From Aurelia coerulea (Eukaryota > Cnidaria > Scyphozoa > Semaeostomeae > Ulmaridae): a stretch of 64,000 nt of DNA. Below the pieces are notes generated by a model. That model did no database searches. It was not told the origin of the DNA and saw only the letters and a list, made by a program, of their open reading frames with translations. Location: positions 3,970,501-4,034,500 of the forward strand of contig CM076955.1 of the NCBI GenBank assembly GCA_039566865.1, in the 5' to 3' direction. Position numbers and translations under genes: made by a program. Shown here one piece after another: positions 25,551-40,500 of this stretch (its first letter is position 1; each line of letters opens with the position of its first letter).

Positions 25551-28500
25551 TACTAATAATAATTATCACTGTAAACACCGGAGTTACACAGAACTATTGG
25601 CTAAATGCTTACAGGATACGCAAAAAAAGAAACTAAACAAAACGCAACAGGCAACATCTAAAGAATTAAGTGCGAACGAACCAACTAACTACATTTTGAG
25701 CAGTACATTTACAACCAACTAAGTACATTTACAGCTCGGAATGGTTTAGTTCGCTGCATGCTTTCGCGTTAAAGATAGCGCCTTCCTTGAGTTTAACGGG
25801 TCTTCTGTTGAGGTCTACTTGTTTGTTTCTTTCTGGCATCCGAAGGTAACTTTTTAAAACGCTGAGAAGCGTTGCTTGTCGCTGAAGTATTCTGGTCTAT
25901 ACTCTCGATGTGACCACACCTCATTATTCCCTTCCCCTGGAATTACAGTGAGTTGGTGACCGTCCCAATTCTAAGTAGCAGGTCTGCAAGGGCTCAAACC
26001 ACTAACCATTAGCTTGCAGCATAGGGCTGAAATCTTTCAAATCTTTAAAAAGGTGGGTATAAAATTATATGACATTTTTCTTTTAATTGAATGGCTTGAA
26101 AGGAACTTATGGTACTTTGCTGTACATTTGCCGTGGAAATTTTTTGATATCTTGATGTTTTTCAAAATGGCGGCGATTTGATTATTTTTGAAAAAGTTCA
26201 TGGAAAATTTTGAAAAAATTTAAATCATCATAAATCCTAAACCAATATCCTAGAAAATCATATATCCTTCAAGAAAATCTTAGTTTATGAAGGTTTACAA
26301 TATGGTGGCAAGCAGATATCTGTAGCCCTACTGGTTTAGGATTTAGAAATTTGATGACGTCATAGCCCGAAAATTAATAAATGCCGCAATTTTGAAACTA
26401 ATCAAGATATCAATAAATTTTCACGGTAGATTTACGGCGAAAAACCCTAAGTTCCTTTCAAGCCATTTATTTCAAAGAAAACTGTAATAGAATTTTAAAC
26501 CAACCTTTTTAAAAATTTGAAAGATTTGAGCCCTATGTTTTAACTTGCAGATTGGTTGACCAAGTCGCTGCACTTGAGAGATCCCTGCGCCCCTGCGCCT
26601 AAACCACTAAGCTATTCTATCGATCAAAACATAAGCATTTGTATTTCTTTCACAGAGGTCTCCTGCACCAGATGCAGTAGCAAGGGAACTGATTCCAGCA
26701 TTGGATAAGAAGTTATCAGATTTGGAATTGAAACTAGAAAGGCAGATCTTGGCTAATCAGGTAACTGACTTTTTCTCTAACGCAGTAATCATATCATATT
26801 ACATAAGCAAATTCAGAAACAGACACAATACTAACACCAAATAATCTGATTTGAACAATAAGGTCACATGCGCTCAGAACATTTATTGTTCGAGCGCTCT
26901 TTCATGGCCGTAGGAAACATCCTGAAGTTGGGGGCACGACACTTCAAGGGCTTTTTTTTAAGCGAAAGGCCCAATTCCCGAAACAAAAAATGCGCTTTTC
27001 GCTACACTTGCAAATTATTGGGGGGGGGGGGGGGGAGGAACGTTGACTCTTTAACACATTATGGTTATTTTTATTGGAATCTATTTTTTCAAATCAAGAA
27101 TTTTTCTGATGTGAAAGGCAATTTAAAATTTCATGGCCAGAATATAAAAGTTTCGAAGGATAATCTCCGTTGATATTTGAATCAATTTTGAATCGGCTTT
27201 TTACTTACAGAGATCAACTTCGTCAATAAGAACTCCTTCTACTCCTGAATCAGATCAAGACATATTGCAGCGACTTTCAATTTTGGAAGGAAAACTCAAA
27301 TGGCATATGGCTGTAACTGTAGTAAGTAGCTTCATTTCCAGATATCGTATTGACAACACATTCATCTTTTTTTTATAAGAAACCGCTTATAAGAAACGGT
27401 AGGCTCGATTTTTTGAAAGCTAAGAAACAACCCTACCTGAATTGAAAAAGCTAAGAAACTTTTGCAATTTACAGTTTTAATTTTCCTATTGCACTCGCAA
27501 AATGTTTTGACACTGTACAGTTATAGCGGCTGTTTGGACATTATTTTGAGTGTTCATTATGTTATTTACTTGTTTTGAGATTTTACTAAGTAATTTGGGA
27601 ACCCTTTAGACAAGGCAAAATTAACTCTATTATCTTTGCTCTACACTTCAAGGATTAAAAATATAAGAAACACGTAAGAAACTTTCGGTAGCAAAATGGC
27701 CCAACAATTTAAGAAACTGCCTACCAGCCGCGGACCTTAGTTTCTTATAAAACAAATGAGTGTAAGTCAATTAAACCTTCCAGGTGGCTTATTTGGAGAC
27801 TCAAGAGGGGGTTCATAGAGAAAGGGGAGAAAGGGCTTATAAGAGAGGGAAGCTTATCCATAAAGCTATTTATGACTTTTGGGCCATTTTCCTCATATTT
27901 TTCGGCATCAACATACATTGTTTGCGAGTCATATCCACACGATCAACACGGTTTCGATGAAAAATTAAAATTAAAAAAAATTAACTACAACTCTGGAAGC
28001 CATTCATTCAAATATTATGCAGCTATCATTTTATTGCCACGACCATATCAAAATCAACATGCAAAAATATTTAGCTCAATAAATGGAAAACCTTTGTTAG
28101 CCTCTGGAATTCGATATAAGTGGGGGGGGGGGGTTTAGAGAAGGGGTTATTTACAATTTTGGCTCAGAGGGAGGCTTAATGGCTACCATGATTTAGATAT
28201 TTTTGATTGGTCAATTTTAAATAGTCGCAGAAGCATGAGTGGATTTCGTAAAAAGAAGATTCAACTCCCTGAGAAGACAAAGCATTTTACGGCTCTGAAG
28301 AATGGACTTCACACTTTTCTGTGCCCTCGATCCAATCAAAATAAACAGAGAGAAGCAAGAGTGAATATGGTAAAACAAATGATTTAGGTTTCCGAGAAGA
28401 CAAAGCGATTTGCCTTTCAAAAGAATATATTTTACATCTCTGAGTTCACTGAATCAAATCTAAATTAACAGAGAAGGAGAAGCATTATGGTTTGCTGTGA

Positions 28501-31500
28501 AGTGCAATTCTGACGCTGCCATATCCGGCCTGTATCATTTGTGTTACAAAATTCACCTTTGCTAATTCGTAACTTTCCCGTTTACATTTCTGAGTTTTTT
28601 GTTCAAAAAGTTTAAATCTACTTTATTCTTGTTTCCTTAAACCAGACGCGAAAGGCAGCAGAGGGAGATGTCATTGAAGAGAGAATGGAAAAACAAAGGA
28701 GAGTTCGTACGGCAGAAGTCCTGAGGTATTTGAACATCTTTCTTCATTCTGGAGACTTTGAAAACGTTACTCAAAAAACCCTAAATTTTCAGGTCTAGCA
28801 ATAGTTAGCATAGGCTCTATCCTGGCTACCAGAGCCAAAGAGAATAAAACAAAAAATAAAGAAACAGAGAAAGTCTTCCTTCTTCCTTCTCCCTTCCTTT
28901 TCCAAATTTTCAATTTCCTTCTAATTTTGAGGCTGTGGTACCCAGGGTACATAGGCTCCAAATCTCTGAATGAAACAGTTGGTGTAGAATTCGAAAAGGA
29001 AAGGCCACCACGTTGGTTTAAAATTCTATGACTTATTTCTTTGAATTGATTTGCTTGAACAAAACTTTAGCGGTTTGTAATACTCCTACCGTTGCACTGT
29101 TCAGAAACCTTATTAGTTTTGGACATTACAGCGTATTTTATATTTCAACTAAAACAAGGGCAGATTTTGTAATACAATAGCAACAGTTGCGTTTGATTGA
29201 CGCCTCAATTCAAAGTGATTAGCGACTGCAGACAAAGGAAATTCTCTGAACCAGTAATTCAAAACAAACAAAGCCGCAAAAGTTTCCCAAAACTAGTAGG
29301 GCAAACTCTCGCCTTGTGCAAGTGAAAGGTGGTTTTTACGAGAAGTTATGTGCTTATAAAAAAAGAAGACGGGTAAATCTAAAGTCCTGTCTGGCAGATT
29401 TTTTTTATTTGATTCAGGAGCTGTTTTGTAATCGTTTCATTTAAGCCCTAAATATGCAAGAATTACAATGCCTTCTGTTCGGCCTCTGAATCAAATAAAA
29501 AAAACTGCCAGACAGAATTTTAGATTTACCCTTCTTCTTTCGTTATAAGCACGTAACTTCTCTTAAAAAGCATCGTTCGCTTGCACAAGGCGAGAGCTTG
29601 CCCTACTGGTTTTGGATGGACTTGCTACAAGTCTCTCTCGCCGAAAAAACGAGAGAGAAACTTCTGCTGATTTGTTTGTTTTGAATTACTGGTTGAGAGA
29701 ATTTTTTTGTCTGCAGTCGCTAATCGCTTTGAATTGAGGTGTCAATTAAATGCAACTGTTGCTACTGTATTACAAAATCTGCCCTTGTTTTATTTCGACT
29801 CAGTTGAGGATGTGACATAATCAAATTTCTAAATCGTGAACCAGAAGAGTGACAGACTTTTGTTTGATAACATATTGTAGACATTCATAAACTCTTGGGA
29901 GGGAATTATATTTGTCACTACAAATTATCTGTTATGTCTCTCTCTAAATTTTTGTAACGTTCAAGGAAGAATTTTTTTCGTTTTGCAGGCCACAAGCAAA
30001 GACAGATTTGCCAGAGAACAGGAGACATTCGTGAGTGTATAACTCTTAATAGAATTCCACGAGGGAGAGATCTACCACAACCAATTATTAAAACAGTGTC
30101 GACTATTTTTTGCAACGTTTAGGGCGTAGGAATGGCAGTCTTAGCCCCATTAAAATGGTGGTTTTTCTCATCTGATTTCTATTTAAAAAATAAAACAAAA
30201 ATGACCAGAACCCCTTGTTATCTTATAGCTTCACATATGAGACAAATTCCGTTACAAAGTTTGTTTACAGATACTGAATGATTCAGCTTCATCTAACCAA
30301 ATTTCCTTTTTGCAGATCGTATATAACAGCAAGGATGCCGATGGATAACAGCCGCAATTCGTAAGTAGATCCTTGATCTTAGAGACATCTTCTTCATACT
30401 TCTATTGTATGGCTTCTAGCTAATTAAGGGTAAGGTGAAGGAAAGTATTAGGGCAAGGGAGTTCGTAAGTAGATCCTTGATCTTAGAGACATCTTCCTTA
30501 TACTTCTATTGTATGGCTTCTAGCAAATTAAGGGTAAGGTGAAGGAAAGTATTAGGGTGAGAGAAGTCGTAAGTAGATCCTTGATGTTAAACGTCTTCCT
30601 TATATTTCTGTGGCTTTTAGCAAATTAAGGGTAAGGTGAAGGAAAGTATTAGGGTGAGGGAATTCGTAAGCAGATCCTTGATCTCAGAGATATCTTCCTT
30701 ATACTTCTATTGTATGGCTTCTAGCAAATTAAGGGTAAGGTGAAGGAAAGTATTAGGCGCAAAATTTTCCAGTAAGAGATGTTGGACCTCGAAATCTTTT
30801 ACTGGCCAATGCAGTTGCATTATCAAATTAGTATGGGCTTAAATTGTCAATAAGATATCGTCAGCTGTGTGTCCTCCATGCTCGTAGTACAGGTATGTGC
30901 ACGGGTAGTAGGAAACTCTGAATAAAAGGTCTCTGCACGGGCTGTAGGAAACTATGAATCAACAATGACAAAAAAAATGATAGTTGACGGGGCTAAGTAG
31001 AGATGATCTATAAAAAGGACAAAGAGAACGCCTACGCAGGCTATATTGTTCCTTTAGCTAAACAAAGTCCATTCACGTGTCGAAATCATCATAACAATAG
31101 ACTGGTTGTAGACATGCATATGCAGCTCTTGAGTTATATGATTTTCTCCGTCAACTTATTTTAAATATGATACATTAAAGGCATTGAGTCCACGTAAATA
31201 GCGCACTCATGACCAAATCAACTTCTTGTCGATCATAAGAGTTGTGATTTAATCGCTATTGATTAGTTCATTAGCTTCCTAGTTCATTAGGTTGTCTCTG
31301 ATAGCAATTTAATCTGCCCCTTGTGTGGCAGATTGACGTGTCTGCCCCGTGTGTGGCAGATTGACGTGGCCTAAAATTGCACTTGATATATCAGGAACGA
31401 ACAGCAACAAAACAAGGAACACTCGATGTATCATACATAATTCTCATTTTCAATTCAGAGTTTCCAGCAGTCTGTAGACTGTGGTATAGTAATTTTTCAC

Positions 31501-34500
31501 TGTATTATCAAAGTTTGAGTATATTATACAATTTTTTGCAGGCCTGACATGAAAATTGCAACTCCACCAAGAAAAGACCGAAAAAATTCGTAAGTGCTCA
31601 TATTCATTTCATGTTCACATTTCAGGAGTAACATCTTCCCCGTTAATAGATTTGAAAATAGTTCCTTCCAATTTGAAGATTCATAAAAACATCAGATATC
31701 TCTAAATTTTAAGGCTTTGCTTGAGATTATAACGTTTTACAATCAATTGCTCTTTGACGCTGATAAGAAAGGAAACCGTAACCACTGGGGGGAGGGCTTC
31801 TCCCATAGGAAACGTAAATAGGGTTGTGCTGCCCTTGAGGATATTCTTTTCGACGCTCTTGTCTAACCAAGGGTATATTCTCCGGTGTTGTCTAAATATT
31901 GTGCCAGTTTAGAGAGGCTAGGGGGTATCGTTTCTCTGTATTCTAGCGTTTCAGTATAGCCAAGGGTATAATTTTTGCAGGACTTGGCCTAGGCAAGGGT
32001 TTTTTTTATCTCTTTTGTGAAGAACCTGATCAGCCAACAGTGACAATGTGCTCAAGACAACCTTGCCCGATTTTACTAAGAGCCCCCCTGTGAGCCTAAG
32101 ATCTTTAGCATGAGTAAATTTTAGTGATTTGTAAAACCCCCATAAATCATTTTGGGTCGCGTCCGGGTCGCGTCGTACTTTTTGTGAAGTTTACGAGATT
32201 GAATAGATTTGCTTCATTTCGTTACAGATACTTACAATTCTCAAGAGAAAGAATGTTCAATATAGAAAAACGACTTCTTCGGGTAAGTGTATTATTCAAC
32301 AAGGGCAGAGTCTGTAACCATACCATCAGTTAGATTGATTACAATTCGTTGTAAATTTCGGTCCTTTCATATATATATTTCACACATATAAAGAGTCTTC
32401 TCGAAAAGATACCTCATAATTTCAGAACGGAGTGGTCGATTTCAGTCAGGTGAATTTTGATTAGAAATTTAACATATCAGCTATAAAACAAGACATGTGC
32501 CAGCATTATTGCTTTGATATTCCGGGAGCAGTAATTTTTCAAACGTTGTGCGTTTTTTTACTCACCCCGCATAGTAAACGAGTCAAGGAGGTAAATAAGC
32601 TTACCGCAAAAGTTGCCCTACATCATAGGTGGCTGACTCACTCGTTGTACAAGCGAAAAGGAATTTGTGAGAGCAGAAACAAGTATATATCGAAATGAGA
32701 AGGTTATTTTTAAATGATTGCTGCCTAAATTTTGTTTATTTACTTAAACCAAGCAATAAATCGCTGAATTGTAAATACTGTGAAAGCTCTATTGAGCCCC
32801 CGGGGGGCTTGTTTAATTTTGGACACTTTTCAGTTCTTTTACGCCACATTTTGCGGTTTAAGCATACAATTTTACGAGTTAAATACATGGATTCGACACA
32901 GTTTTATCTCAAACAATATCAAAATCAACATGAAAAGTTATTTAGCTCAAGAAATGGAAAATCTTTGGTAACCTCTGGAACTTTTATATAAATGGGGGAG
33001 GGGGGGCTTAACACAGCTTTTACGGTAGTAATACTGCAATAGGTTGAATTGCACATAATAAAATACACGAAATGTGCAATTCTTGCTTTTCAGCTTCTGA
33101 ATTAAATAAATGAAGTTTGAATGGCAGATGTTTAGATATATCCTTCTTATTTCGTTCGTTTTCCTTTCATGATTATAAAGGTCTATTTGGTAGCGAATTT
33201 ATTATCCATGGCTTTACATCTTCAACGAATTTTTTTAAGAAAATCTCAATGTTGGTTCTGGAACATATCAAAATCCATTTCAGAAAACACCTGGCTACTC
33301 GTAGACCTGGATAAAATTCTGTCAAACTTTCATGGAAAATTTGTCCGGAATTTCATGAAATAAGTCTGTCATACGAATAAGTGGTTTCTCAAAACCAAGG
33401 TGATACTTCTACCCAATAATGTCCAAAACGCGCACCATTTCTGGGTATATATTTTTGTGGACCGATCAGGCAGGTGTTAAACCTTTTTAGCCTTTGATGT
33501 TAACCTGATTTTCGTCACACTTATATCCTGTTCTTTCCTAGCTTTCAATTAATCAAGAAAAAACCGACGAAAGAGTAATAAGGCTGAAGACACAAACGAA
33601 ACGAGAACTGATGATCGAGAAGAGACTGGTGAGTATTACACAATTAATATCTTAGTTTCTCGATCTCAACTCCAAATTGAACTTTGTTCAATTCTAGAAT
33701 TTTACCTAAAATCGATGGGTCCAAGTCCAAAGATCACCAACTTACAAAGGGTATAGCCTTGAGATTTTACCAAAAATCGATGGGTCCAAAAACCACGAAC
33801 TTTCGAAGGGTATAGCCTTGAGATTTTACCAAAAATCAATGGGTCCAGAAATGCCCAAATTTCAAAGGGTATAGCCTTAGTATTATAGCAAAAATCAATG
33901 GGCCAGAAATCCCCAAATTTCAAAGGGTATAGCCTTAGTATTATAGCAAAAATCAATTCCTCCACAAAATCCCCAAATTTCAAAGGGTATAGCCTTAGTA
34001 TTGTAGCAAAATCAATGGGTCCAGAAATGCCCAAATTTCAAAGGGTATAGCCTTAGTATTATAGCAAAAATCAATTGCTCCAGAAATCCCCAAATTTCAA
34101 AGGGTATAGCCTTAGTATTGTAGCAAAAATCAATGGGTCCAGAAATCCCCAAATTTCAAAGGGTATAGCCTTAGTATTGTAGCAAAAATCAATGGGTCCA
34201 GAAATCCCCAAATTTCAAAGGGTATAGCCTTAGTATTGTAGCAAAAATCAATTGGTCCAGAAATCCCCAAATTTCAAAGGTTATAGCCTTAGTATTGCAG
34301 CAAAAATCAATTGGTCCAGAAATCCCCAAATTTCAAAGGGTATAGCCTTAGTATTGTGGCAAAAATCATTTGGTCCAGAAATCCCCAAATTTCAAAGGGT
34401 ATAGTCTTGGTATTATAGCAAAAATTAATGGGTCCAGAAATGCCCAAATTTCAAAGGGTATAGCCTTGGTATTATAGCAAAAATGAATGGGTCCAGAAAT

Positions 34501-37500
34501 CCCCAAATTTCAAAGGGTATAGTCTTGGTATTATAGCAAAAATTGATGGGTCCAGAAATCCCCAAATTTCCAAGGTTATAGCCTTAGTATTGCAGCAAAA
34601 ATTGATGGGTCCAGAAATCCCCAAATTTCCAAGGTTATAGCCTTAGTATTGCAGCAAAAATGAATTGGTCCAGAAATCCCCAAATTTCAAAGGTTATAGC
34701 CTTAGTATTGCAGCAAAAATGAATTGGTCCAGAAATCCCCAAATTTCAAAGGCTATAGCCTTAGTATTGCAGCAAAAATGAATTGGTCTAGAAATCCCCA
34801 AATTTCAAAGGGTATAGCCTTAGTATTATAGCAAAAATCAATTGGTCCAGAAATCCCCAAATTTCAAAGGGTATAGCCTTGGTATTATAGCAAAAATCAA
34901 TGGGTCCAGAAATGCCCAAATTTCAAAGGGTATAGCCTTAGTATTGTAGCAAAAATCGATGGGGCCAGAAATCCCCAAATTTCAAAAACTATAGCCTTAG
35001 TAGTATAACAAAAATGGATGGGTCCAGAAATGCCCAAATTTCAAAGGGTATAGCCTTAGTATTATAGCAAAAATCGATGGGTCCAGAAATGCCCAAATTT
35101 CAAAGGGTATAGCCTTAGTATTATAGCAAAAATCGATGGGTCCAGAAATGCCAAATTTCAAAGGCTATAGCCTTAGTATTATAGCAAAAATCGATGGGTC
35201 CAGAAATGCCCAAATTTCAAAGGGTATAGCCTTAGTATTATAGCAAAAATCGATGGGTCCAGAAATCCCCAAATTTCAAAGACTATTGCCTTAGTATTAT
35301 AGCAAAAATGAATGTGTCCAGAAATCCCCAAATTTCAAAGGGTATAGTCTTGGTATTGTAGCAAAAATTGATGGGTCCAGAAATCCCCAAATTTCCAAGG
35401 TTATAGCCTTAGTATTGCAGCAAAAATTGATGGGTCCAGAAATCCCCAAATTTCCAAGGTTATAGCCTTAGTATTGCAGCAAAAATGAATTGGTCCAGAA
35501 ATCCCCAAATTTCAAAGGTTATAGCCTTAGTATTGCAGCAAAAATGAATTGGTCCAGAAATCCCCAAATTTCAAAGGCTATAGCCTTAGTATTGCAGCAA
35601 AAATGAATTGGTCTAGAAATCCCCAAATTTCAAAGGGTATAGCCTTAGTATTGTAGCAAAAATCAATTGGTCCAGAAATCCCCAAATTTCAAAGGGTATA
35701 GCCTTGGTATTATAGCAAAAATCAATGGGTCCAGAAATGCCCAAATTTCACAGGGTATAGCCTTGGTATTGTAGCAAAAATCGATGGGGCCAGAAATCCC
35801 CAAATTTCAAAAACTATAGCCTTAGTAGTATAACAAAAATGGATGGGTCCAGAAATGCCCAAATTTCAAAGGGTATAGCCTTAGTATTATAGCAAAAATC
35901 GATGGGTCCAGAAATGCCCAAATTTCAAAGGGTATAGCCTTAGTATTATAGCAAAAATCGATGGGTCCAGAAATGCTCAAATTTCAAAGGGTATAGCCTT
36001 AGTATTATAGCAAAAATCGATGGGTCCAGAAATGCCCAAATTTCAAAGGGTATAGCCTTAGTATTATAGCAAAAATCAATGGGTCCAGAAATCCCCAAAT
36101 TTCAAAGACTATTGCCTTAGTATTATAGCAAAATCGATCGGTCCAGAAATGCCCAAATTTCAAAGGGTATAGCCTTAGTATTGTAGCAAATATCAATGGG
36201 TCCAAAAATGCCCAAATTTTACAGGGTATAGCCTTAGTATTGTAACAAAAATCGATGGGTCCAGAAATCCCCAAATTTCAAAGGGTATAGCCTTAGTATT
36301 GTAGCAAATATCAATGGGTCCAAAAATGCCCAAATTTTACAGGGTATAGCCTTAGTATTGTAGCAAAAATCAATGGGTCCAGAAATCCCAAAATTTCAAA
36401 GGTTATAGCCTTAGTATTATAGCAAAAATCGATGGGTCCAGAAATGCCCAAATTTCAAAGGGTATAGCCTTAGTATTATAGCAAAAATCGATGGGTCCAG
36501 AAATGCCCAAATTTCAAAGGGTATAGCCTTAGTATTATAGCAAAAATCGATGGGTCCAGAAATGCTCAAATTTCAAAGGGTATAGCCTTAGTATTGTAGC
36601 ACAATCGATGGGTCCAGAAATCCCCAAATTTCAAAGGGTATAGCCTTAGTATTGTAGCAAAAATCGATGGGTCCAGAAATCCCCAAATTTCACAGGGTAT
36701 AGCCTTAGTATTGTAGCAAAAATCAATGGGTCCAGAAATCCCCAAATTTCAAAGGGTATAGCCTTAGTATTGTAGCAAAAATCAATGGGTCCAGAAATCC
36801 CCAAATTTCAAAGGGTATAGCCTTAGTATTGCAGCAAAAATTAATTGGTCCAGAAATCCCCAAATTTCAAAGGTTATAGCCTTAGTATTGCAGCAAAAAT
36901 TAATTGGTCCAGAAATCCCCAAATTTCAAAGGGTATAGCCTTAGTATTATAGCAAAAATCGATGGGTCCAGAAATGCCCAAATTTCAAAGGGTATAGCCT
37001 TAGTATTATAGCAAAAATCGATGGGTCCAGAAATGCCCAAATTTCAAAGGGTATAGCCTTAGTATTATAGCAAAAATCGATGGGTCCAGAAATGCCAAAT
37101 TTCAAAGGGTATAGCCTTAGTATTATAGCAAAAATCGATGGGTCCAGAAATGCCCAAATTTCAAAGGGTATAGCCTTAGTATTATCGCAAAAATCGATGG
37201 GTCCAGAAATCCCCAAATTTCAAAGGGTATAGCCTTAGTATTATAGCAAAATCGATCGGTCCAGAAATGCCCAAATTTCAAAGGGTATAGCCTTAGTATT
37301 GTAGCAAATATCAATGGGTCCAAAAATGCCCAAATTTTACAGGGTATAGCCTTAGTATTGTAACAAAAATCGATGGGTCCAGAAATCCCCAAATTTCAAA
37401 GGGTATAGCCTTAGTATTGTAGCAAATATCAATGGGTCCAAAAATGCCCAAATTTTACAGGGTATAGCCTTAGTATTGTAGCAAAAATCGATGGGTCCAG

Positions 37501-40500
37501 AAATCCCCAAATTTCAAAGGCTATAGCCTTAGTATTATAGCAAAAATCGATGGGTCCAGAAATGCCCAAATTTCAAAGGGTATAGCCTTAGTATTATAGC
37601 AAAAATCGATGGGTCCAGAAATGCCCAAATTTCAAAGGGTATAGCCTTAGTATTATAGCAAAAATCGATGGGTCCAGAAATGCCAAATTTCAAAGGGTAT
37701 AGCCTTAGTATTGTAGCAAAAATCAATGGGTCCAGAAATCCCCAAATTTCAAAGGGTATAGCCTTAGTATTATAGCAAAAATCAATGGGTCCAGAAATCC
37801 CCAAATTTCAAAGGGTATAGCCTTAGTATTGCAGCAAAAATTAATACGTCCAGAAATCCCCAAATTTCAAAGGTTATAGCCTTAGTATTATAGCAAAAAT
37901 CGATTGGTCCAGAAATCCCCAAATTTCAAAGGGTATAGCCTTAGTATTGCAGCAAAAATGAATTGGTCCAGAAATCCCCAAATTTCAAAGGCTATAGCCT
38001 TAGTATTATAGCAAAAATCAATTGGTCTAGAAATCCCCAAATTTCAAAGGGTATAGCCTTAGTATTGTGGCAAAAATCATTTGGTCCAGAAATCCCCAAA
38101 TTTCAAAGGGTATAGCCTTGGTATTATAGCAAAAATCAATGAGTCCAGAAATCCCCAAATTTCACAGGGTATAGCCTTAGTATTGTAGCAAAAATCGATG
38201 GGGCCAGAAATCCCCAAATTTCAAAAACTATAGCCTTAGTAGTATAACAAAAATGGATGGGTCCAGAAATGCCCAAATTTCAAAGGGTATAGCCTTAGTA
38301 TTATAGCAAAAATCGATGGGTCCAGAAATGCCCAAATTTCAAAGGGTATAGCCTTAGTATTATAGCAAAAATCGATGGGTCCAGAAATGCCAAATTTCAA
38401 AGGGTATAGCCTTAGTATTATAGCAAAAATCGATGGGTCCAGAAATGCCCAAATTTCAAAGGGTATAGCCTTAGTATTATCGCAAAAATCGATGGGTCCA
38501 GAAATCCCCAAATTTCAAAGACTATTGCCTTAGTATTATAGCAAAAATGAATGTGTCCAGAAATCCCCAAATTTCAAAGGGTATAGTCTTGGTATTGTAG
38601 CAAAAATTGATGGGTCCAGAAATCCCCAAATTTCCAAGGTTATAGCCTTAGTATTGCAGCAAAAATTGATGGGTCCAGAAATCCCCAAATTTCCAAGGTT
38701 ATAGCCTTAGTATTGCAGCAAAAATGAATTGGTCCAGAAATCCCCAAATTTCAAAGGTTATAGCCTTAGTATTGCAGCAAAAATGAATTGGTCCAGAAAT
38801 CCCCAAATTTCAAAGGCTATAGCCTTAGTATTGCAGCAAAAATGAATTGGTCTAGAAATCCCCAAATTTCAAAGGGTATAGCCTTAGTATTGCAGCAAAA
38901 ATCAATTGGTCCAGAAATCCCCAAATTTCAAAGGCTATAGCCTTAGTATTATAGCAAAAATCAATGGGTCCAGAAATCCCCAAATTTCAAAGGGTATAGC
39001 CTTAGTATTGTAGCAAAAATCAATGGGTCCAGAAATCCCCAAATTTCACAGGGTATAGCCTTAGTATTGTAGCAAAAATCAATGGGTCCAGAAATCCCCA
39101 AATTTCAAAGGGTATAGCCTTAGTATTGTAGCAAAAATCAATGGGTCCAGAAATCCCCAAATTTCAAAGGGTATAGCCTTAGTATTGCAGCAAAAATCAA
39201 TTGGTCCAGAAATCCCCAAATTTCAAAAGTTATAGCCTTAGTATTGCAGCAAAAATGAATTGGTCCAGAAATCCCCAAATTTCAAAGGGTATAGCCTTAG
39301 TATTGCAGCAAAAATGAATTGGTCCAGAAATCCCCAAATTTCAAAGGCTATAGCCTTAGTATTGCAGCAAAAATGAATTGGTCTAGAAATCCCCAAATTT
39401 CAAAGGGTATAGCCTTAGTATTGTGGCAAAAATCATTTGGTCCAGAAATCCCCAAATTTCAAAGGGTATAGCCTTGGTATTATAGCAAAAATCAATGGGT
39501 CCAGAAATCCCCAAATTTCTCAGGGTATAGCCTTAGTATTGTAGCAAAAATCGATGGGGCCAGAAATCCCCAAATTTCAAAAACTATAGCCTTAGTAGTA
39601 TAACAAAAATGGATGGGTCCAGAAATTCCCAAATTTCAAAGGGTATAGCCTTAGTATTATAGCAAAAATCGATGGGTCCAGAAATGCCCTAATTTCAAAG
39701 GGTATAGCCTTAGTATTATAGCAAAAATCGATGGGTCCAGAAATGCCAAATTTCAAAGGGTATAGCCTTAGTATTATAGCAAAAATCGATGGGTCCAGAA
39801 ATGCCCAAATTTCAAAGGGTATAGCCTTAGTATTATAGCAAAAATCGATGGGTCCAGAAATCCCCAAATTTCAAAGACTATTGCCTTAGTATTATAGCAA
39901 AAATGAATGTGTCCAGAAATCCCCAAATTTCAAAGGGTATAGTCTTGGTATTGTAGCAAAAATTGATGGGTCCAGAAATCCCCAAATTTCCAAGGTTATA
40001 GCCTTAGTATTGCAGCAAAAATTGATGGGTCCAGAAATCCCCAAATTTCCAAGGTTATAGCCTTAGTATTGCAGCAAAAATGAATTGGTCCAGAAATCCC
40101 CAAATTTCAAAGGTTATAGCCTTAGTATTGCAGCAAAAATGAATTGGTCCAGAAATCCCCAAATTTCAAAGGCTATAGCCTTAGTATTGCAGCAAAAATG
40201 AATTGGTCTAGAAATCCCCAAATTTCAAAGGGTATAGCCTTAGTATTGTAGCAAAAATCATTTGGTCCAGAAATCCCCAAATTTCAAAGGGTATAGCCTT
40301 GGTATTATAGCAAAAATCAATGGGTCCAGAAATCCCCAAATTTCTCAGGGTATAGCCTTAGTATTGTAGCAAAAATCGATGGGGCCAGAAATCCCCAAAT
40401 TTCAAAAACTATAGCCTTAGTAGTATAACAAAAATGGATGGGTCCAGAAATGCCCAAATTTCAAAGGGTATAGCCTTAGTATTATAGCAAAAATCGATGG

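Noticed and set aside
25445..25636. Poly-Ile frame
   Set aside because: Translation of the AAT microsatellite.
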